DNA of 64,000 nt from assembly GCF_900116175.1 (NCBI RefSeq), contig NZ_FPCH01000001.1, forward strand, positions 684,501 to 748,500, in the 5' to 3' direction. A program made the translations under genes and the position numbers. Source of the DNA: Hyphomicrobium facile (GTDB lineage Bacteria > Pseudomonadota > Alphaproteobacteria > Rhizobiales > Hyphomicrobiaceae). Positions 8,613-17,622 of the stretch are shown one piece after another. Numbering within the stretch: position 1 is the first letter of the stretch; each line of letters starts with the position of its first letter. The notes below the pieces were generated by a model. It made no database searches. It had not been told where the DNA came from and worked only from the letters and a program-made list of their open reading frames with translations.

Positions 8613-9095
8613 TTGAATTGTGAGATTGAGCGTAAGTACCTTGTGGCAAGCGAAACATGGCGCGATGCCGTGACGAGCACGCGCAGGCTGCGCGATGGGT
8701 TGCTGGCACGGTTCGAGGAAGGGAAGGTCCGGGTGCGCGTCGCCGGTCCTGTCGCAACGATCACTATCAAAGGCCCTCGGACGGGTCTCAGCCGCGCCGA
8801 GTACGAATACGAAATTCCGCGTCTCGACGCTGAGGAGATTTTGAATACCCTTTGCCATCCCCCGCTCGTCGAGAAGACGCGCCACTACATTCCTCATGAT
8901 GGGCTGACGTGGGTTGTCGACGTCTATGAGGGGACGCTCGATGGTTTGGTTCTAGCTGAAGTCGAGTTGGAGCGTGAGGATCAAACCTTCGCTTTGCCAA
9001 GCTGGGTTGGCCGAGAGGTGACAGGGGATCCCCGCTTCAGCAAAGGGAGCCTTGCAAAGCAATTCTTACCCGACCCCAAATTGCGATCCGCCTAA
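8613..9095 (+). CDS. CYTH domain protein (inorganic triphosphatase/ThTPase-like)
   Basis: A TTG start at 8613 is chosen because GGGAGG (8598-8603) lies at the right distance and the product then begins LNCEIERKYLV, the normal N-terminus of the family. The ExExK motif is Glu4, Glu6, Lys8. Further acidic and basic residues of the triphosphate tunnel are visible (KVRVRV, ITIKGP, YEYEIP, EVELE). CYTH enzymes hydrolyse triphosphates such as inorganic tripolyphosphate with Mg or Mn. The protein is 160 residues, single-domain, without the CHAD domain found in longer relatives. It follows the aldo/keto reductase by 149 bases. Confidence 0.88.
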   Translation: MNCEIERKYLVASETWRDAVTSTRRLRDGLLARFEEGKVRVRVAGPVATITIKGPRTGLSRAEYEYEIPRLDAEEILNTLCHPPLVEKTRHYIPHDGLTWVVDVYEGTLDGLVLAEVELEREDQTFALPSWVGREVTGDPRFSKGSLAKQFLPDPKLRSA

Positions 9096-9281
9096 GGTTC
9101 GTCTCTCGGGGAGATCGCTCAGGCCCGTCGCATCGTGCGACGTCCGGTGGACGAAGGCGCGGTTGAAACACTTTGGAGCCTAAGTTGGGCTTGGGTTTTT
9201 TGGGGACGATCGCGACGGCGGAATTTATTGGAATCTGCGTTTGAGAAGCGTGATAGTGTTTGTGGACTTTCATCGGGGGAC

Positions 9282-9599
9282 ATGATGAAGCCGGTCACCG
9301 CAACTCTCTGCATCGCCGCCGCTGTTGCCGCGTGCTCGCTCAGTGCCGTCGCATCCGCCGAGGATCTCGGCTCGGCAATGCCGTCAAAAGGCCCGGGGCT
9401 TGCGGCGAATATCGATCACGACATCAAACGGGCTGCGGCCCAAGGCAACGTCGTCGATCCGGCCTCCGGTGATCTCGATTCGCGGATCAAAGACTTGGAA
9501 GCCACGCGTGCGGCCGGAGATCAGGGCAAAACTCCGGCGGTCAGCCTGAGTGTGAGCGGGTGGGTCAGCCAGCAAGTGCAATACAACATCAAGCAATAA
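9282..9599 (+). CDS. Small secreted protein of unknown function
   Basis: The ATG at 9282 has GGGGGA immediately upstream and gives a 105-residue protein. Residues 1-27 form a signal peptide (MKPVTATLCIAAAVAACSLS, then AVASA|ED). The mature part is polar, with a central charged helix (DLDSRIKDLEATRAAGDQG) and a C-terminal strand segment SLSVSGWVSQQVQYNIKQ, suggesting a periplasmic protein. No known domain is recognised. It is convergent with mscL and separated from it by a perfect hairpin. Confidence 0.65.
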   Translation: MMKPVTATLCIAAAVAACSLSAVASAEDLGSAMPSKGPGLAANIDHDIKRAAAQGNVVDPASGDLDSRIKDLEATRAAGDQGKTPAVSLSVSGWVSQQVQYNIKQ

Positions 9600-9626
9600 C
9601 AACGAGCCGACGCCGCGGGCGAGAGA

Positions 9627-9659
9627 TCAGCGAGCGCGCATTTGCATTGCGCTCGCTGA
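9627..9659. terminator. Bidirectional hairpin between the convergent small secreted gene and mscL
   Basis: TCAGCGAGCGC (9627-9637) and GCGCTCGCTGA (9649-9659) form a perfect 11-bp stem with an 11-base loop. It lies in the 79-base gap between two genes that end toward each other, so it can serve both transcripts. Confidence 0.65.
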
Positions 9660-9678
9660 GCCCGGATGCGTTCGCGGG

Positions 9679-10068
9679 CTAGGCCGCTCTCTTTTCGAGA
9701 AGATCGCGAATCTCCTTGAGATAGATCTCGGTTGGCGTGGGGCCCGGAGGTGCCGCCGGCTTCGGCTTCTGGATCATGTTGATGAGCTTGATGAGCAGGA
9801 AGATCGCGAATGCCGTGATCAGGAATTTGACCAGCGCGTTCAGGAAGATCCCGTACTTGATCAGGACGGGTTCAGTCGGCGTCGGGATCGCAATGGCCAG
9901 GTTCGAGAAGTCTATGCCTGCCATCAGATAGCCGATCGGCGGCATGATGATATTGTCGACGAGCGTCGAAACGATCGGCGCGAACGCGGCGCCGATGATG
10001 ACGCCGACAGCGAGGTCGATGACGTTGCCTCGCATCGCAAATTCTTTGAACTCATTGACTACGCCCAT
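9679..10068 (-). CDS. mscL: Large-conductance mechanosensitive channel MscL
   Basis: The ATG at 10068 follows AAGGA and gives a 129-residue protein beginning MGVVNEFKEFAMRGNVIDLA, the canonical MscL amphipathic N-terminal helix and TM1 entry. TM1 (VGVIIGAAFAPIVSTLVDNI) and TM2 (FLNALVKFLITAFAIFLLIKLIN) are clear, with a short periplasmic loop, followed by the cytoplasmic helix EIYLKEIRDLLEKR. Family members form homopentameric inner-membrane pores that release solutes on hypo-osmotic shock. The length fits the family. The gene is monocistronic. Confidence 0.96.
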   Translation of the reverse strand: MGVVNEFKEFAMRGNVIDLAVGVIIGAAFAPIVSTLVDNIIMPPIGYLMAGIDFSNLAIAIPTPTEPVLIKYGIFLNALVKFLITAFAIFLLIKLINMIQKPKPAAPPGPTPTEIYLKEIRDLLEKRAA

Positions 10069-10351
10069 TGCGAATGTCCTTCTCAGCTGATGTTTCGGGA
10101 CGAATCTTCCGCAATCCACGATCCGGGTTGTCGTCATGACGAGACGAACGAATGCAAGGCGGCAGCCGAAGGTGGTGCGGTGTTGCAACGACTCGTCTCG
10201 AACTTAAGGGATTGCGCCCGCCACGACAACGAGGCGCCGGGGCGATTTGCCCATCGGATCGTTGGACAAAGGCTGTGCCGGCCGGGCATAATGGCGAAAG
10301 CTCAGGACAGGTTTTGGGGGTCCGCCGAGCGGTAGGGGGAGATCCGGCCGA

Positions 10352-10612
10352 ATGATTGAACGCAAGGAACGCAAGCCCTATTGGCGGCACACCAAATGGC
10401 AGGTTCTGGCGAGCATCATCCCGTTCATCGCCCTCGTTATCATTTTGCCACTTTATGCCGAGCAGTTGAACGCGAGCAGGTTTCTCGGCTTTCCGTTGGG
10501 GTACTTCCTTGCGGCTCACGGGTTCTTCGTGGTCGCCCTCGTTACGGTCGCCAGTTACGTCAATCGCCAAAATGCCATCGATCACTGGCATGGCGCCCAT
10601 GAAGACATGTGA
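10352..10612 (+). CDS. Sodium/solute symporter small subunit (DUF4212 family)
   Basis: The 86-residue protein has two membrane spans, about residues 19-37 and 48-67, preceded by a basic N-terminus. It precedes the large sodium:solute symporter gene with the stops and starts nearly touching, the arrangement typical of the two-component symporters whose small partner belongs to DUF4212. It is expected to assemble with, or assist, the large permease in the inner membrane. The substrate is unknown; acetate-like carboxylates are common for such pairs. Confidence 0.85.
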   Translation: MIERKERKPYWRHTKWQVLASIIPFIALVIILPLYAEQLNASRFLGFPLGYFLAAHGFFVVALVTVASYVNRQNAIDHWHGAHEDM

Positions 10613-10620
10613 GGCGGAAT

Positions 10621-12459
10621 ATGGCGTTCGGCGCTCCCCGTGCGAGGATGGTCAATCCTCGGCTCGGCACGTATTTCAGCATTTTCGCGGCGCTCTATAC
10701 GGCGCTGTTCTTGCTCGTTTTGATTTTCGAGCAGCTTCGTCTCGATGATCACCTTCTGAGATTGGCGATCTTCGCCGGACCCATTCTCATCTACGGCGCG
10801 ATGGGTCTCTCGGTCGCGACGAACGAGACGCTCTGCTTTTTCGCGGCGGGGCGGCGGGTGCCCGCAGCCTATACTGGGCTGCTGCTTGGCGCTTCGGCGC
10901 TGGGTGGGACTTTGATCGTCGCCGGTACGGGAATGTTCTTCTTTACCGGGTTCGATGCTCTCGTGCTGCTGATCGGCACGCTCACCGGTTTCGTCATCAT
11001 GGCGATCGCGCTCGCGCCCTTCTACCGGAAGTTCGGCGCGTTCACCGTTCCGAGCTACCTCGGGCGGCGGTTCGAAAGCCGGACGCTCAGGGTCGTGACG
11101 GCTGCCGTTGCAGCGGTTCCCATGCTTCTGGTTCTTTCTGCCGAACTTCAAATGGGCGGCAGCGTCGCTCAGAGGCTGGTCGGCGGCAGCGAGAACGGGC
11201 TCATCTGCCTTCTCGCGCTGACCATCGCAATCTCGACCATGGCGGGCGGCACGCGCTCGTCCACCTGGTCCGGCGTCGCGCAATCGATTGCGCTTTTTCT
11301 GGCGTTGTTCACCGTGGCGACCACGGTCAGCGTCATCGTGACGAGCCTGCCGATACCCCAGCTCGCGAACGGGCCGATGGTGCGCGGCCTAGTCAGAAAC
11401 GAAGTGAACGAGGGCTTGCAGCTGGTGAACGTCTGGCCGTTGGCATTTCAATTGCCGCCCGACGGCTTCTCATCGCTGACGAAGCCTTACACGCAGCCAT
11501 TCGGCGCCATTGGTCCGTTGGCCTTCATCATCGGAACGTTCGCCATTGCGACCGGCATCAGCACAGCGCCTTGGCTGTTGCCGCGCGTGGCCGCGGCTCC
11601 GGGAGTTTATGAAGCGCGGAAGTCTCTCGGCTGGGCGACGGTCTTTTCGGGACTGGCGCTTCTGACGATTTCGTCGGTCGCTGTCTTCATGCGCGATTTC
11701 ACACTCGACGCGGTGCGGGCGGAAAGGCTCGGGCCCTTGCCGCAGTGGCTGTTTCAAGCGGCTGCCAACCATTTCGTCGCCTTCGATCAGGCGGCCACAC
11801 GTCTCGGCTTCGAGGGCTTGAAGTTCGATCGCGACAGCGTGCTCTTCGCGCTTCCGGTTGCGGTCGGGCTACCTTCAACTTTCGTTTACTTTCTGCTTGC
11901 CGGCGCGCTCGCGGCCGCCCTGGTCACGGCCAGCGCCACGTCCGTTTCTCTAGCGGCGGTGCTCGGCGAAGATGTCGTGCAAGGCATGTCGTGGGAGCCG
12001 CCGTCGGCGCAAAACCGCGTATGGGTTGCGCGTGGCTTCATCGCCGTCGTTGCCATTTGCGGCGCTGCGCTCTCGATTGCCGCGCCGACCGATCCGTTGC
12101 GGCTCGTGCTGTGGGCGCTTTCCATCACGGGGGCGAGCCTCTTTCCGGCGATGATCCTATCGATCTGGTGGAAGCGGTTGACGGTCGGAGGAGCGATCGC
12201 CGGCGTCATAGCGGGCTTCGTCGCGGCGTCATTCGCCATCCTGATGAGCGAGATGGGTACGTTGTCGACGCCGAGCCCAATTGCCGGCATCCTCGGTCTA
12301 CCCGTTTCGCTCGGTCTTGCGCTGATGACGAGCTTGATGCGGCCCGAGGCCAGCCGCCACGCGCTGTCCATTGTCCGGGATATGCGCGTTCCGGGCGGGG
12401 AGATCATCTACGATCGTGAGATGCAGCGGTTGCAGCTCAGGAAACACGCTCGCACATAA
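10621..12459 (+). CDS. Sodium:solute symporter family permease, large subunit
   Basis: The ATG at 10621 is favoured: GAGG overlaps the end of the small-subunit gene six bases upstream. A GTG at 10609 in the same frame is also possible. The 612-residue protein has about 13 membrane spans and SSS-family features, including GTLIVAGTGMFFFTGFDAL near the N-terminus and SATSVSLAAVLGEDV in the later core. It belongs to the VC_2705-like branch in which a DUF4212 partner is encoded just upstream. It should import a small carboxylate or similar solute with Na+. Confidence 0.88.
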   Translation: MAFGAPRARMVNPRLGTYFSIFAALYTALFLLVLIFEQLRLDDHLLRLAIFAGPILIYGAMGLSVATNETLCFFAAGRRVPAAYTGLLLGASALGGTLIVAGTGMFFFTGFDALVLLIGTLTGFVIMAIALAPFYRKFGAFTVPSYLGRRFESRTLRVVTAAVAAVPMLLVLSAELQMGGSVAQRLVGGSENGLICLLALTIAISTMAGGTRSSTWSGVAQSIALFLALFTVATTVSVIVTSLPIPQLANGPMVRGLVRNEVNEGLQLVNVWPLAFQLPPDGFSSLTKPYTQPFGAIGPLAFIIGTFAIATGISTAPWLLPRVAAAPGVYEARKSLGWATVFSGLALLTISSVAVFMRDFTLDAVRAERLGPLPQWLFQAAANHFVAFDQAATRLGFEGLKFDRDSVLFALPVAVGLPSTFVYFLLAGALAAALVTASATSVSLAAVLGEDVVQGMSWEPPSAQNRVWVARGFIAVVAICGAALSIAAPTDPLRLVLWALSITGASLFPAMILSIWWKRLTVGGAIAGVIAGFVAASFAILMSEMGTLSTPSPIAGILGLPVSLGLALMTSLMRPEASRHALSIVRDMRVPGGEIIYDREMQRLQLRKHART

Positions 12460-12528
12460 TTCCCCATGCACATCAGCGGGCGTCATCGGGTAGGATGGCT
12501 CGAGCTTTTCCCAAGCTGAAGGGCCTTC

Positions 12529-13500
12529 ATGACCGTTCGTGATCGATTGGATCTCTATCCGCCCCTCGCGCCCTATCGCGAGTATCGGCTTCCCGTCGGT
12601 GCGGGGCACACGATTTACGTCGAAGAATGCGGCAATCCTAACGGGCAGCCCGTCGTGATCCTGCATGGCGGCCCCGGCGGCGGCAGCAACCCGACCATGC
12701 GCCGCTTTCACGATCCAGAGCGATACCGGATCGTGCTCTTCGATCAGCGCGGATGCGGGCGTTCCACGCCGAACGCTTCGCTCGATAACAATACGACGCC
12801 GGATCTCGTCGCGGATATCGAACGTATTCGAACGGAGCTCGGTATCGAGCGCTGGCAGCTTTTCGGCGGGTCGTGGGGATCGACGCTGGCGCTCGCTTAC
12901 GCGGAGGCCCATCCGGAACGCGTGAGCTCGATGATCCTGCGCGGCATTTTCCTGCTCACGCAGGCCGAGCTACGCTGGTTCTACCAGGACGGCTGCAGCT
13001 GGATCTATCCCGAGGCATTTGCGGAATTTCAGCGGCCCATTCCGCCCGACGAGCGCAGCGATATGATCGCGGCCTATCATCGCCGCCTGACGTCCGACGA
13101 TCTCAGCTTGCGATACGCGGCGGCCCGCGCCTGGAGTATCTGGGAAGGCACGACGCTTTCGCTCATTCCGGAGCCGGAGCGTGTCGCGCGTTTCGGCGCG
13201 GATCATTATGCTCTCGCGTTCGCCCGCATCGAGAGCCATTACTTCGTCAACGCGGGGTTCTTCCCGCGCGACGGCGAATTGCTGCTCGAAGCAGGGCGCC
13301 TGAAGGATATTCCGGGTGTCATCGTACACGGGCGCTACGATGTCGTGACGCCCGTGAAGAATGCCGTGCTTCTTCACAAGGCCTGGCCCGCTTCTGATTT
13401 GCGTGTCGTCGCCGATGCCGGGCACGCGATGACGGAGCCCGGCATTGTCCATGAACTCATCCGCGCAACGCGGAAGTTCGCGTCGGCAAGCCCGGCGTAG
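12529..13500 (+). CDS. pip: Proline iminopeptidase (first copy)
   Basis: The 323-residue protein is a full-length alpha/beta-hydrolase of peptidase family S33. The oxyanion motif HGGPGGG is at 46-52, the nucleophile elbow GGSWGS at 113-118 (Ser115), the Asp segment is VIVHGRYDVVTP and the His segment AGHAMTEPG. These enzymes release N-terminal proline from peptides in the cytosol. The gene stands between the symporter genes and a divergent-to-it secreted protein gene. A second member of the family, only moderately similar, is at 51454-52407. Confidence 0.93.
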   Translation: MTVRDRLDLYPPLAPYREYRLPVGAGHTIYVEECGNPNGQPVVILHGGPGGGSNPTMRRFHDPERYRIVLFDQRGCGRSTPNASLDNNTTPDLVADIERIRTELGIERWQLFGGSWGSTLALAYAEAHPERVSSMILRGIFLLTQAELRWFYQDGCSWIYPEAFAEFQRPIPPDERSDMIAAYHRRLTSDDLSLRYAAARAWSIWEGTTLSLIPEPERVARFGADHYALAFARIESHYFVNAGFFPRDGELLLEAGRLKDIPGVIVHGRYDVVTPVKNAVLLHKAWPASDLRVVADAGHAMTEPGIVHELIRATRKFASASPA

Positions 13501-13545
13501 TCTTTGTAAACCGTCGCAGCTGTCACGCTCAGCCGAACGATCAGC

Positions 13546-14181
13546 TCAGGGCGTAGCCTTCGGGGTCGGCGCGGGTGCGGGCGCAGCCGAAGGCGGCGGC
13601 GATCCGGGGCCGATCGGCGGCGCCGCTGCCGGGGCGGTTGCCGTTTTGGCTGGAGGCGAGGATCTATCGAGATCGTTGGCGCGATCACGGATCTTTTTGT
13701 AGATGCGCGTCATGTAGTCGAGCGCCTGATCAACATCCTCCTCGCTCGGCATTGAAAATCTGCTGATGGGCGGCCCGGCTTGTGGGCCATATTCATGCAT
13801 GCCTGGATGCATCCCGTACGGCCCCATCAACATGTTCTCGTTGGTATCGATCGCCGCCATCATTGCCTTGATGCGGCGCTTCAACTGCCTGTTCTCTTCT
13901 CTGAGCGCCGAGAGCTCGTCGGCCTTCGGGACATCGGTTTTATCTTCGATGCCCTTACATGCTATTTCATTGCCGATCCGGGCGCATATCGCGACGACAC
14001 CGGTTTCCTTGTCGAGGCGCATGACACCTCCATCGACGGGCGACATCGAATAGCGTCCGCCGCTCGGTTTCGAACTCGAGTCCGCGTCTTCGTCCATTAC
14101 CGGTCCCGCGGCTGCAAAACTTGCCAGCGCCGGCAAAATCAATAGCGCGAGAGTTGCTGCTCTCTTCGTCCTTAGGTTCAT
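13546..14181 (-). CDS. Secreted coiled-coil, proline/alanine-rich protein of unknown function
   Basis: The ATG at 14181 is preceded by GGAGG (14190-14194) and starts a signal peptide, MNLRTKRAATLALLILPALA, with cleavage near FAAA|GP. The 211-residue product then has a small domain with two cysteines (VAICARIGNEIACKG), a coiled coil (ELSALREENRQLKRRIKAMM), a Met/Gly/His-rich stretch (GPYGMHPGMHEYG) and a Pro/Ala tail. The N-terminal half recalls periplasmic proteins that scaffold the envelope. No enzyme motif is seen. It lies divergently from the PodJ-like gene across a 363-base gap. Confidence 0.7.
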   Translation of the reverse strand: MNLRTKRAATLALLILPALASFAAAGPVMDEDADSSSKPSGGRYSMSPVDGGVMRLDKETGVVAICARIGNEIACKGIEDKTDVPKADELSALREENRQLKRRIKAMMAAIDTNENMLMGPYGMHPGMHEYGPQAGPPISRFSMPSEEDVDQALDYMTRIYKKIRDRANDLDRSSPPAKTATAPAAAPPIGPGSPPPSAAPAPAPTPKATP

Positions 14182-14544
14182 TTTCAGGTCCTCCGCATAG
14201 GCACTAAAGACCCGCAAATGCTCTTGGTGTATCGGCATCACAAGGCATGGTTGTGCTCGCAGTTGCCGAATCATTGCCCGGTCGCGGCGAAATTTGTTCG
14301 ACTGGAGTCCTTCGCACCATCGCAGGCCGGCAAAATAAGACATTGTAATTGATTATTTTTATCATTTTAGCACGGCCCTTAACCCCGCGTTTACTGGCCT
14401 GCTTCGATTGTTACTTCGAGCCTGATTTGTGCCGCGTCCTCACGTTCGCAATTTGCCCCGCGCGGTATGGACGCCTGCAATGTCCCTATCTCGCTGACAT
14501 TGCGTTCTCCCGGACCGTCAGCATCGCGTTGCCTCGAGGGGAAG
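14182..14544. other. Divergent intergenic region, 363 bases
   Basis: This gap separates the divergent secreted coiled-coil gene and the Sel1/PodJ-like gene. It carries the two ribosome binding sites (GGAGG for the minus gene, GAGGGG for the plus gene) and an AT-rich patch near 14345-14375 that could hold promoters. No conserved open frame or RNA was recognised. Confidence 0.5.
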
Positions 14545-17430
14545 ATGTCCAATTCGGAATTGAGTGCTGGCTACTCGCAAGACCAGGACGCGAGCAGCGG
14601 GGACGACAACCGCGTCGAGCTCAAGGCAATGCTCGATGTGATCGCCGCTCAGCTCGTAGACGCGGACAGGCGCCACACGGCAGCACTCGCCGAAATGCAA
14701 GAGCGCATTGATGGAATGGGTCGTGAAGCGGACGCGCTCCGTCCTCGGGTTCCGGAAGAATTCGCGCCGGCGTTCGTACGCATCGAAGCCGCAATGGCGG
14801 AGCTGGCACAGCGGTTATCAGATCCGGCCGACGTAAAGACGACGGCAAATGACAAGCGGACAATCTCCGGTTCGTCGCGGTTCAATGACCCCTACGGATC
14901 GATGATGCCGATGGCGCTGCGCTCGGCGCATAACGAAGCGCGAGATCGCGATGACGAATTTGCGAAGCGCGCGCCGGGCGTCGATACGTTCGACGTCATC
15001 GACTCCGTGCCCGGCGATGCGACCGATCCCTGGGATCGCGCGGCAGCCGATGCCTTGGCCGGCCTCTACGAGACTAGTGACGTGAATTTCGCGCCGAAAG
15101 CGCATTACTCCAGCGGCTCCGTTGCGCGCGCAGGAAGCGGGCAGAGCATCGACGAGGCGTGGCTCGAGGGCAAGTTCGCGGAGATCGCTCAGGGGATCGA
15201 GCAGTCGCTCGCAGCGATGCGGCCCGACAACGGCATTTCGGAGATCAATCAACGGTTCGATCAGTTCGAGCGGCAGTTCGCGAAACTGTTCGCCGGCGTC
15301 GCGACGCACGACGATCTCGCGGCTGTTCACCTGATCGAGTCGCATGTCGCCGAGGTGGTCAATCATCTCGTGCAGACGCAGGATCAGCTGGAACGGCTCA
15401 ACATCATCGAGGCGCAGCTTGCGAGCATTTCGCACACGCTCGCGGACGTCCAGGGTGTGCCGGTCGACGCGATCACCGGCGCGGTGCCGGTGCAGCGTGC
15501 TCCCGATGTCGATGCGATCGCACGGGCGGCGGCCGAACAGACGGCTCAGCGTTTCGCCGATCTTCGCGCCGACGACCGGCATTCGGCGGCCGACGAGCTG
15601 CGTCCGCTGATCGAGCGGATGATGTCGCAAAATCGTCAGGGGGAAGAGCAGACCGCAGCCCTTCTCGATACGATGCAGCAAGCCATGATCCGCCTTTTGG
15701 ATCGTGTTGATTCAATCGAATTCGTTCAGCAGGCCGCACCTTCGCCGACACCCGACAGCCGCCAGTATCGCAGCGGATCGTTCGGCGGCGAAACTCAGCG
15801 CCGGCCGGAGCTGGTCGAAGTCAACGATGACGACATCGACGAAGCGCTGGGCGCGGTCTTTGCGGAAATTTCGGCGAGGCCTTCGGTCGCTTCCGTTCTG
15901 GCGCGGCCGCGCGAGGCTTCTCCATCGTCGGAAGAGGCCATTCGCAAGGGTGAGAAGAGCCGTCAGGATTTCGTTGCCGATGCGCGGCGTGCCAAGATGC
16001 GCCTTGCTGCCGAGCAAGACGAAACTGCCGGCGGGCCAGCGGCGTCCGTCTCGATCTCGTCTTCGGCCTCCGAGGGGCCGATGGCGGCGCCGCCTGCCGG
16101 AAGCCGGCCCATTCGCCCGGCTGCCGTGCCGTCGAAAAAGGCATCGGGTCCGTCGGCGCCATCGCCACGGCTCATGGTGATTGCCGCTGTTGCTCTGATT
16201 GCGCTGGGTGGCCTTTGGTACACGTTCGGTTTCGGCAAAGGCCACGTGAGTGAGCCTTCGAGCGTGCAGCAGGTCGAGCCTGGAATGTCTCCGCAGGCTA
16301 ACGGCGGCGAGACGGGCGGGTCGACGGATGCAGCCAAATCGGTCCCAGCATCTTCGTCTCCCGCAGGTCATGAGGACAAGGCGGCCGATCCATCGCTCGG
16401 CGCGAACGGACCGCGCGGCGATCTCGCGCCGGGCGACGGCCGGCGCGAAAATACTGCATCCGATGCTGCGCCCCGGCGCGTCACAGCTTTGCCGATGCTT
16501 GGCGTGGCCGTCGATCTCGATCAGCCTGTAACGGCAGCGGGGCTCGAACAGGCGAAGCGTCATCAGGCGATGGCTGAGATGTCCGGTCAGCTCGGCAATG
16601 CGGCTGCCCGGTTGGGCGACGGGTCTTCCGTTCCGGCTTCGATGGTGCCGAGCGAGGCTCAGACCGAAGGCGCGAAAGCCGACCTCACCACGGGGTCGGT
16701 TTCGACAGCCCCGTCGAATACGAGTTCATCGCAGACGAGCGCGTCGAAGTCGTCGCCACTCGATATGCCGCCCGCGACTGTCGGGCCGCTGTCGCTCCGT
16801 CTCGCGGCGGCGAACGGCGATCCTTCGGCGCAATTCGAAGTCGGCGCTCGTCTCGCGGAAGGCAAGGGCACGACGCAGAGCTTCCAGGATGCCGCGAAAT
16901 GGTATCAGCGGTCGGCGGACCAGGGCTTCGCGCAGTCGCAGTACCGGCTCGGTACGCTCTATGAGCGTGGTCTCGGGCTGAAGCCCGATGCGGCGCAGGC
17001 GGCGGTCTGGTATCAGCGCGCGGCGGCGCAGGGCAATATCAAGGCGATGCACAATCTTGCGGTGCTCAGCGCCAATCAGAACGACCAGTCTCCCGACTAT
17101 ACGACGGCCGCGCAGTGGTTCGAGGCAGCCGCGCAGCGTGGCCTGGCGGACAGCCAGTTCAATCTTGCCGTGCTGTACGAAAACGGTCTCGGCGTGACGC
17201 GGGACATGAAGCGGGCGTTCATGTGGCTTTCGATCGCTGCTCGCGGCGGCGACGCCGATGCGGTGCGGCGGCGGGATATCCTTCGCGGCAAATTGACTGC
17301 CGAAGAGGTGAAGGTCGCCGACAAGATGATCGCAGCTTGGAAGCCTTCTCCGTCGAGCCGCGATATCAACGATGCCCGGACGGCTGGTGAAATCTGGAAG
17401 AACAACCCGAAAAACGGCATGAACGGCTAG
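14545..17430 (+). CDS. PodJ-like Sel1-repeat membrane protein
   Basis: The ATG at 14545 follows GAGGGG and gives 961 residues. The N-terminal half (about 20-430) is acidic and alpha-helical with coiled-coil character, cytoplasmic by the positive-inside rule. A Pro/Ser/Ala linker leads to one membrane span near 544-566 (LMVIAAVALIALGGLWYTF). The C-terminal, periplasmic part ends with about four Sel1 repeats (roughly 752-920; AAKWYQRSADQGFAQSQYRLG type). This order matches PodJ of Caulobacter, a polar localisation factor for stalk, flagellum and pili assembly. A polarity role in a budding or stalked cell is inferred. The gene is monocistronic. Confidence 0.82.
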   Translation: MSNSELSAGYSQDQDASSGDDNRVELKAMLDVIAAQLVDADRRHTAALAEMQERIDGMGREADALRPRVPEEFAPAFVRIEAAMAELAQRLSDPADVKTTANDKRTISGSSRFNDPYGSMMPMALRSAHNEARDRDDEFAKRAPGVDTFDVIDSVPGDATDPWDRAAADALAGLYETSDVNFAPKAHYSSGSVARAGSGQSIDEAWLEGKFAEIAQGIEQSLAAMRPDNGISEINQRFDQFERQFAKLFAGVATHDDLAAVHLIESHVAEVVNHLVQTQDQLERLNIIEAQLASISHTLADVQGVPVDAITGAVPVQRAPDVDAIARAAAEQTAQRFADLRADDRHSAADELRPLIERMMSQNRQGEEQTAALLDTMQQAMIRLLDRVDSIEFVQQAAPSPTPDSRQYRSGSFGGETQRRPELVEVNDDDIDEALGAVFAEISARPSVASVLARPREASPSSEEAIRKGEKSRQDFVADARRAKMRLAAEQDETAGGPAASVSISSSASEGPMAAPPAGSRPIRPAAVPSKKASGPSAPSPRLMVIAAVALIALGGLWYTFGFGKGHVSEPSSVQQVEPGMSPQANGGETGGSTDAAKSVPASSSPAGHEDKAADPSLGANGPRGDLAPGDGRRENTASDAAPRRVTALPMLGVAVDLDQPVTAAGLEQAKRHQAMAEMSGQLGNAAARLGDGSSVPASMVPSEAQTEGAKADLTTGSVSTAPSNTSSSQTSASKSSPLDMPPATVGPLSLRLAAANGDPSAQFEVGARLAEGKGTTQSFQDAAKWYQRSADQGFAQSQYRLGTLYERGLGLKPDAAQAAVWYQRAAAQGNIKAMHNLAVLSANQNDQSPDYTTAAQWFEAAAQRGLADSQFNLAVLYENGLGVTRDMKRAFMWLSIAARGGDADAVRRRDILRGKLTAEEVKVADKMIAAWKPSPSSRDINDARTAGEIWKNNPKNGMNG

Positions 17431-17622
17431 CGGCTTTCTTTCCGGGGGCGACGGTGCCGGGGAAGGCTGCAACCCGTGGAAGAGATCGACGATCATTTTG
17501 TGACGGGTTGTGACACGCCATAATGGCGCCGGTGCTTGCCGCGCCTCGCCGATTGGTGTCCCTTAGCGCCACCTTTCCGAGACGGCTTCCTTTCTGCGCC
17601 GCTCGCCGCCCAGGAACGCCGG

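Noticed and set aside
14818..15681. A 287-codon minus-strand frame inside the PodJ-like gene
   Set aside because: The plus-strand protein has coiled-coil and Sel1 repeats; the minus-strand frame has no such pattern.
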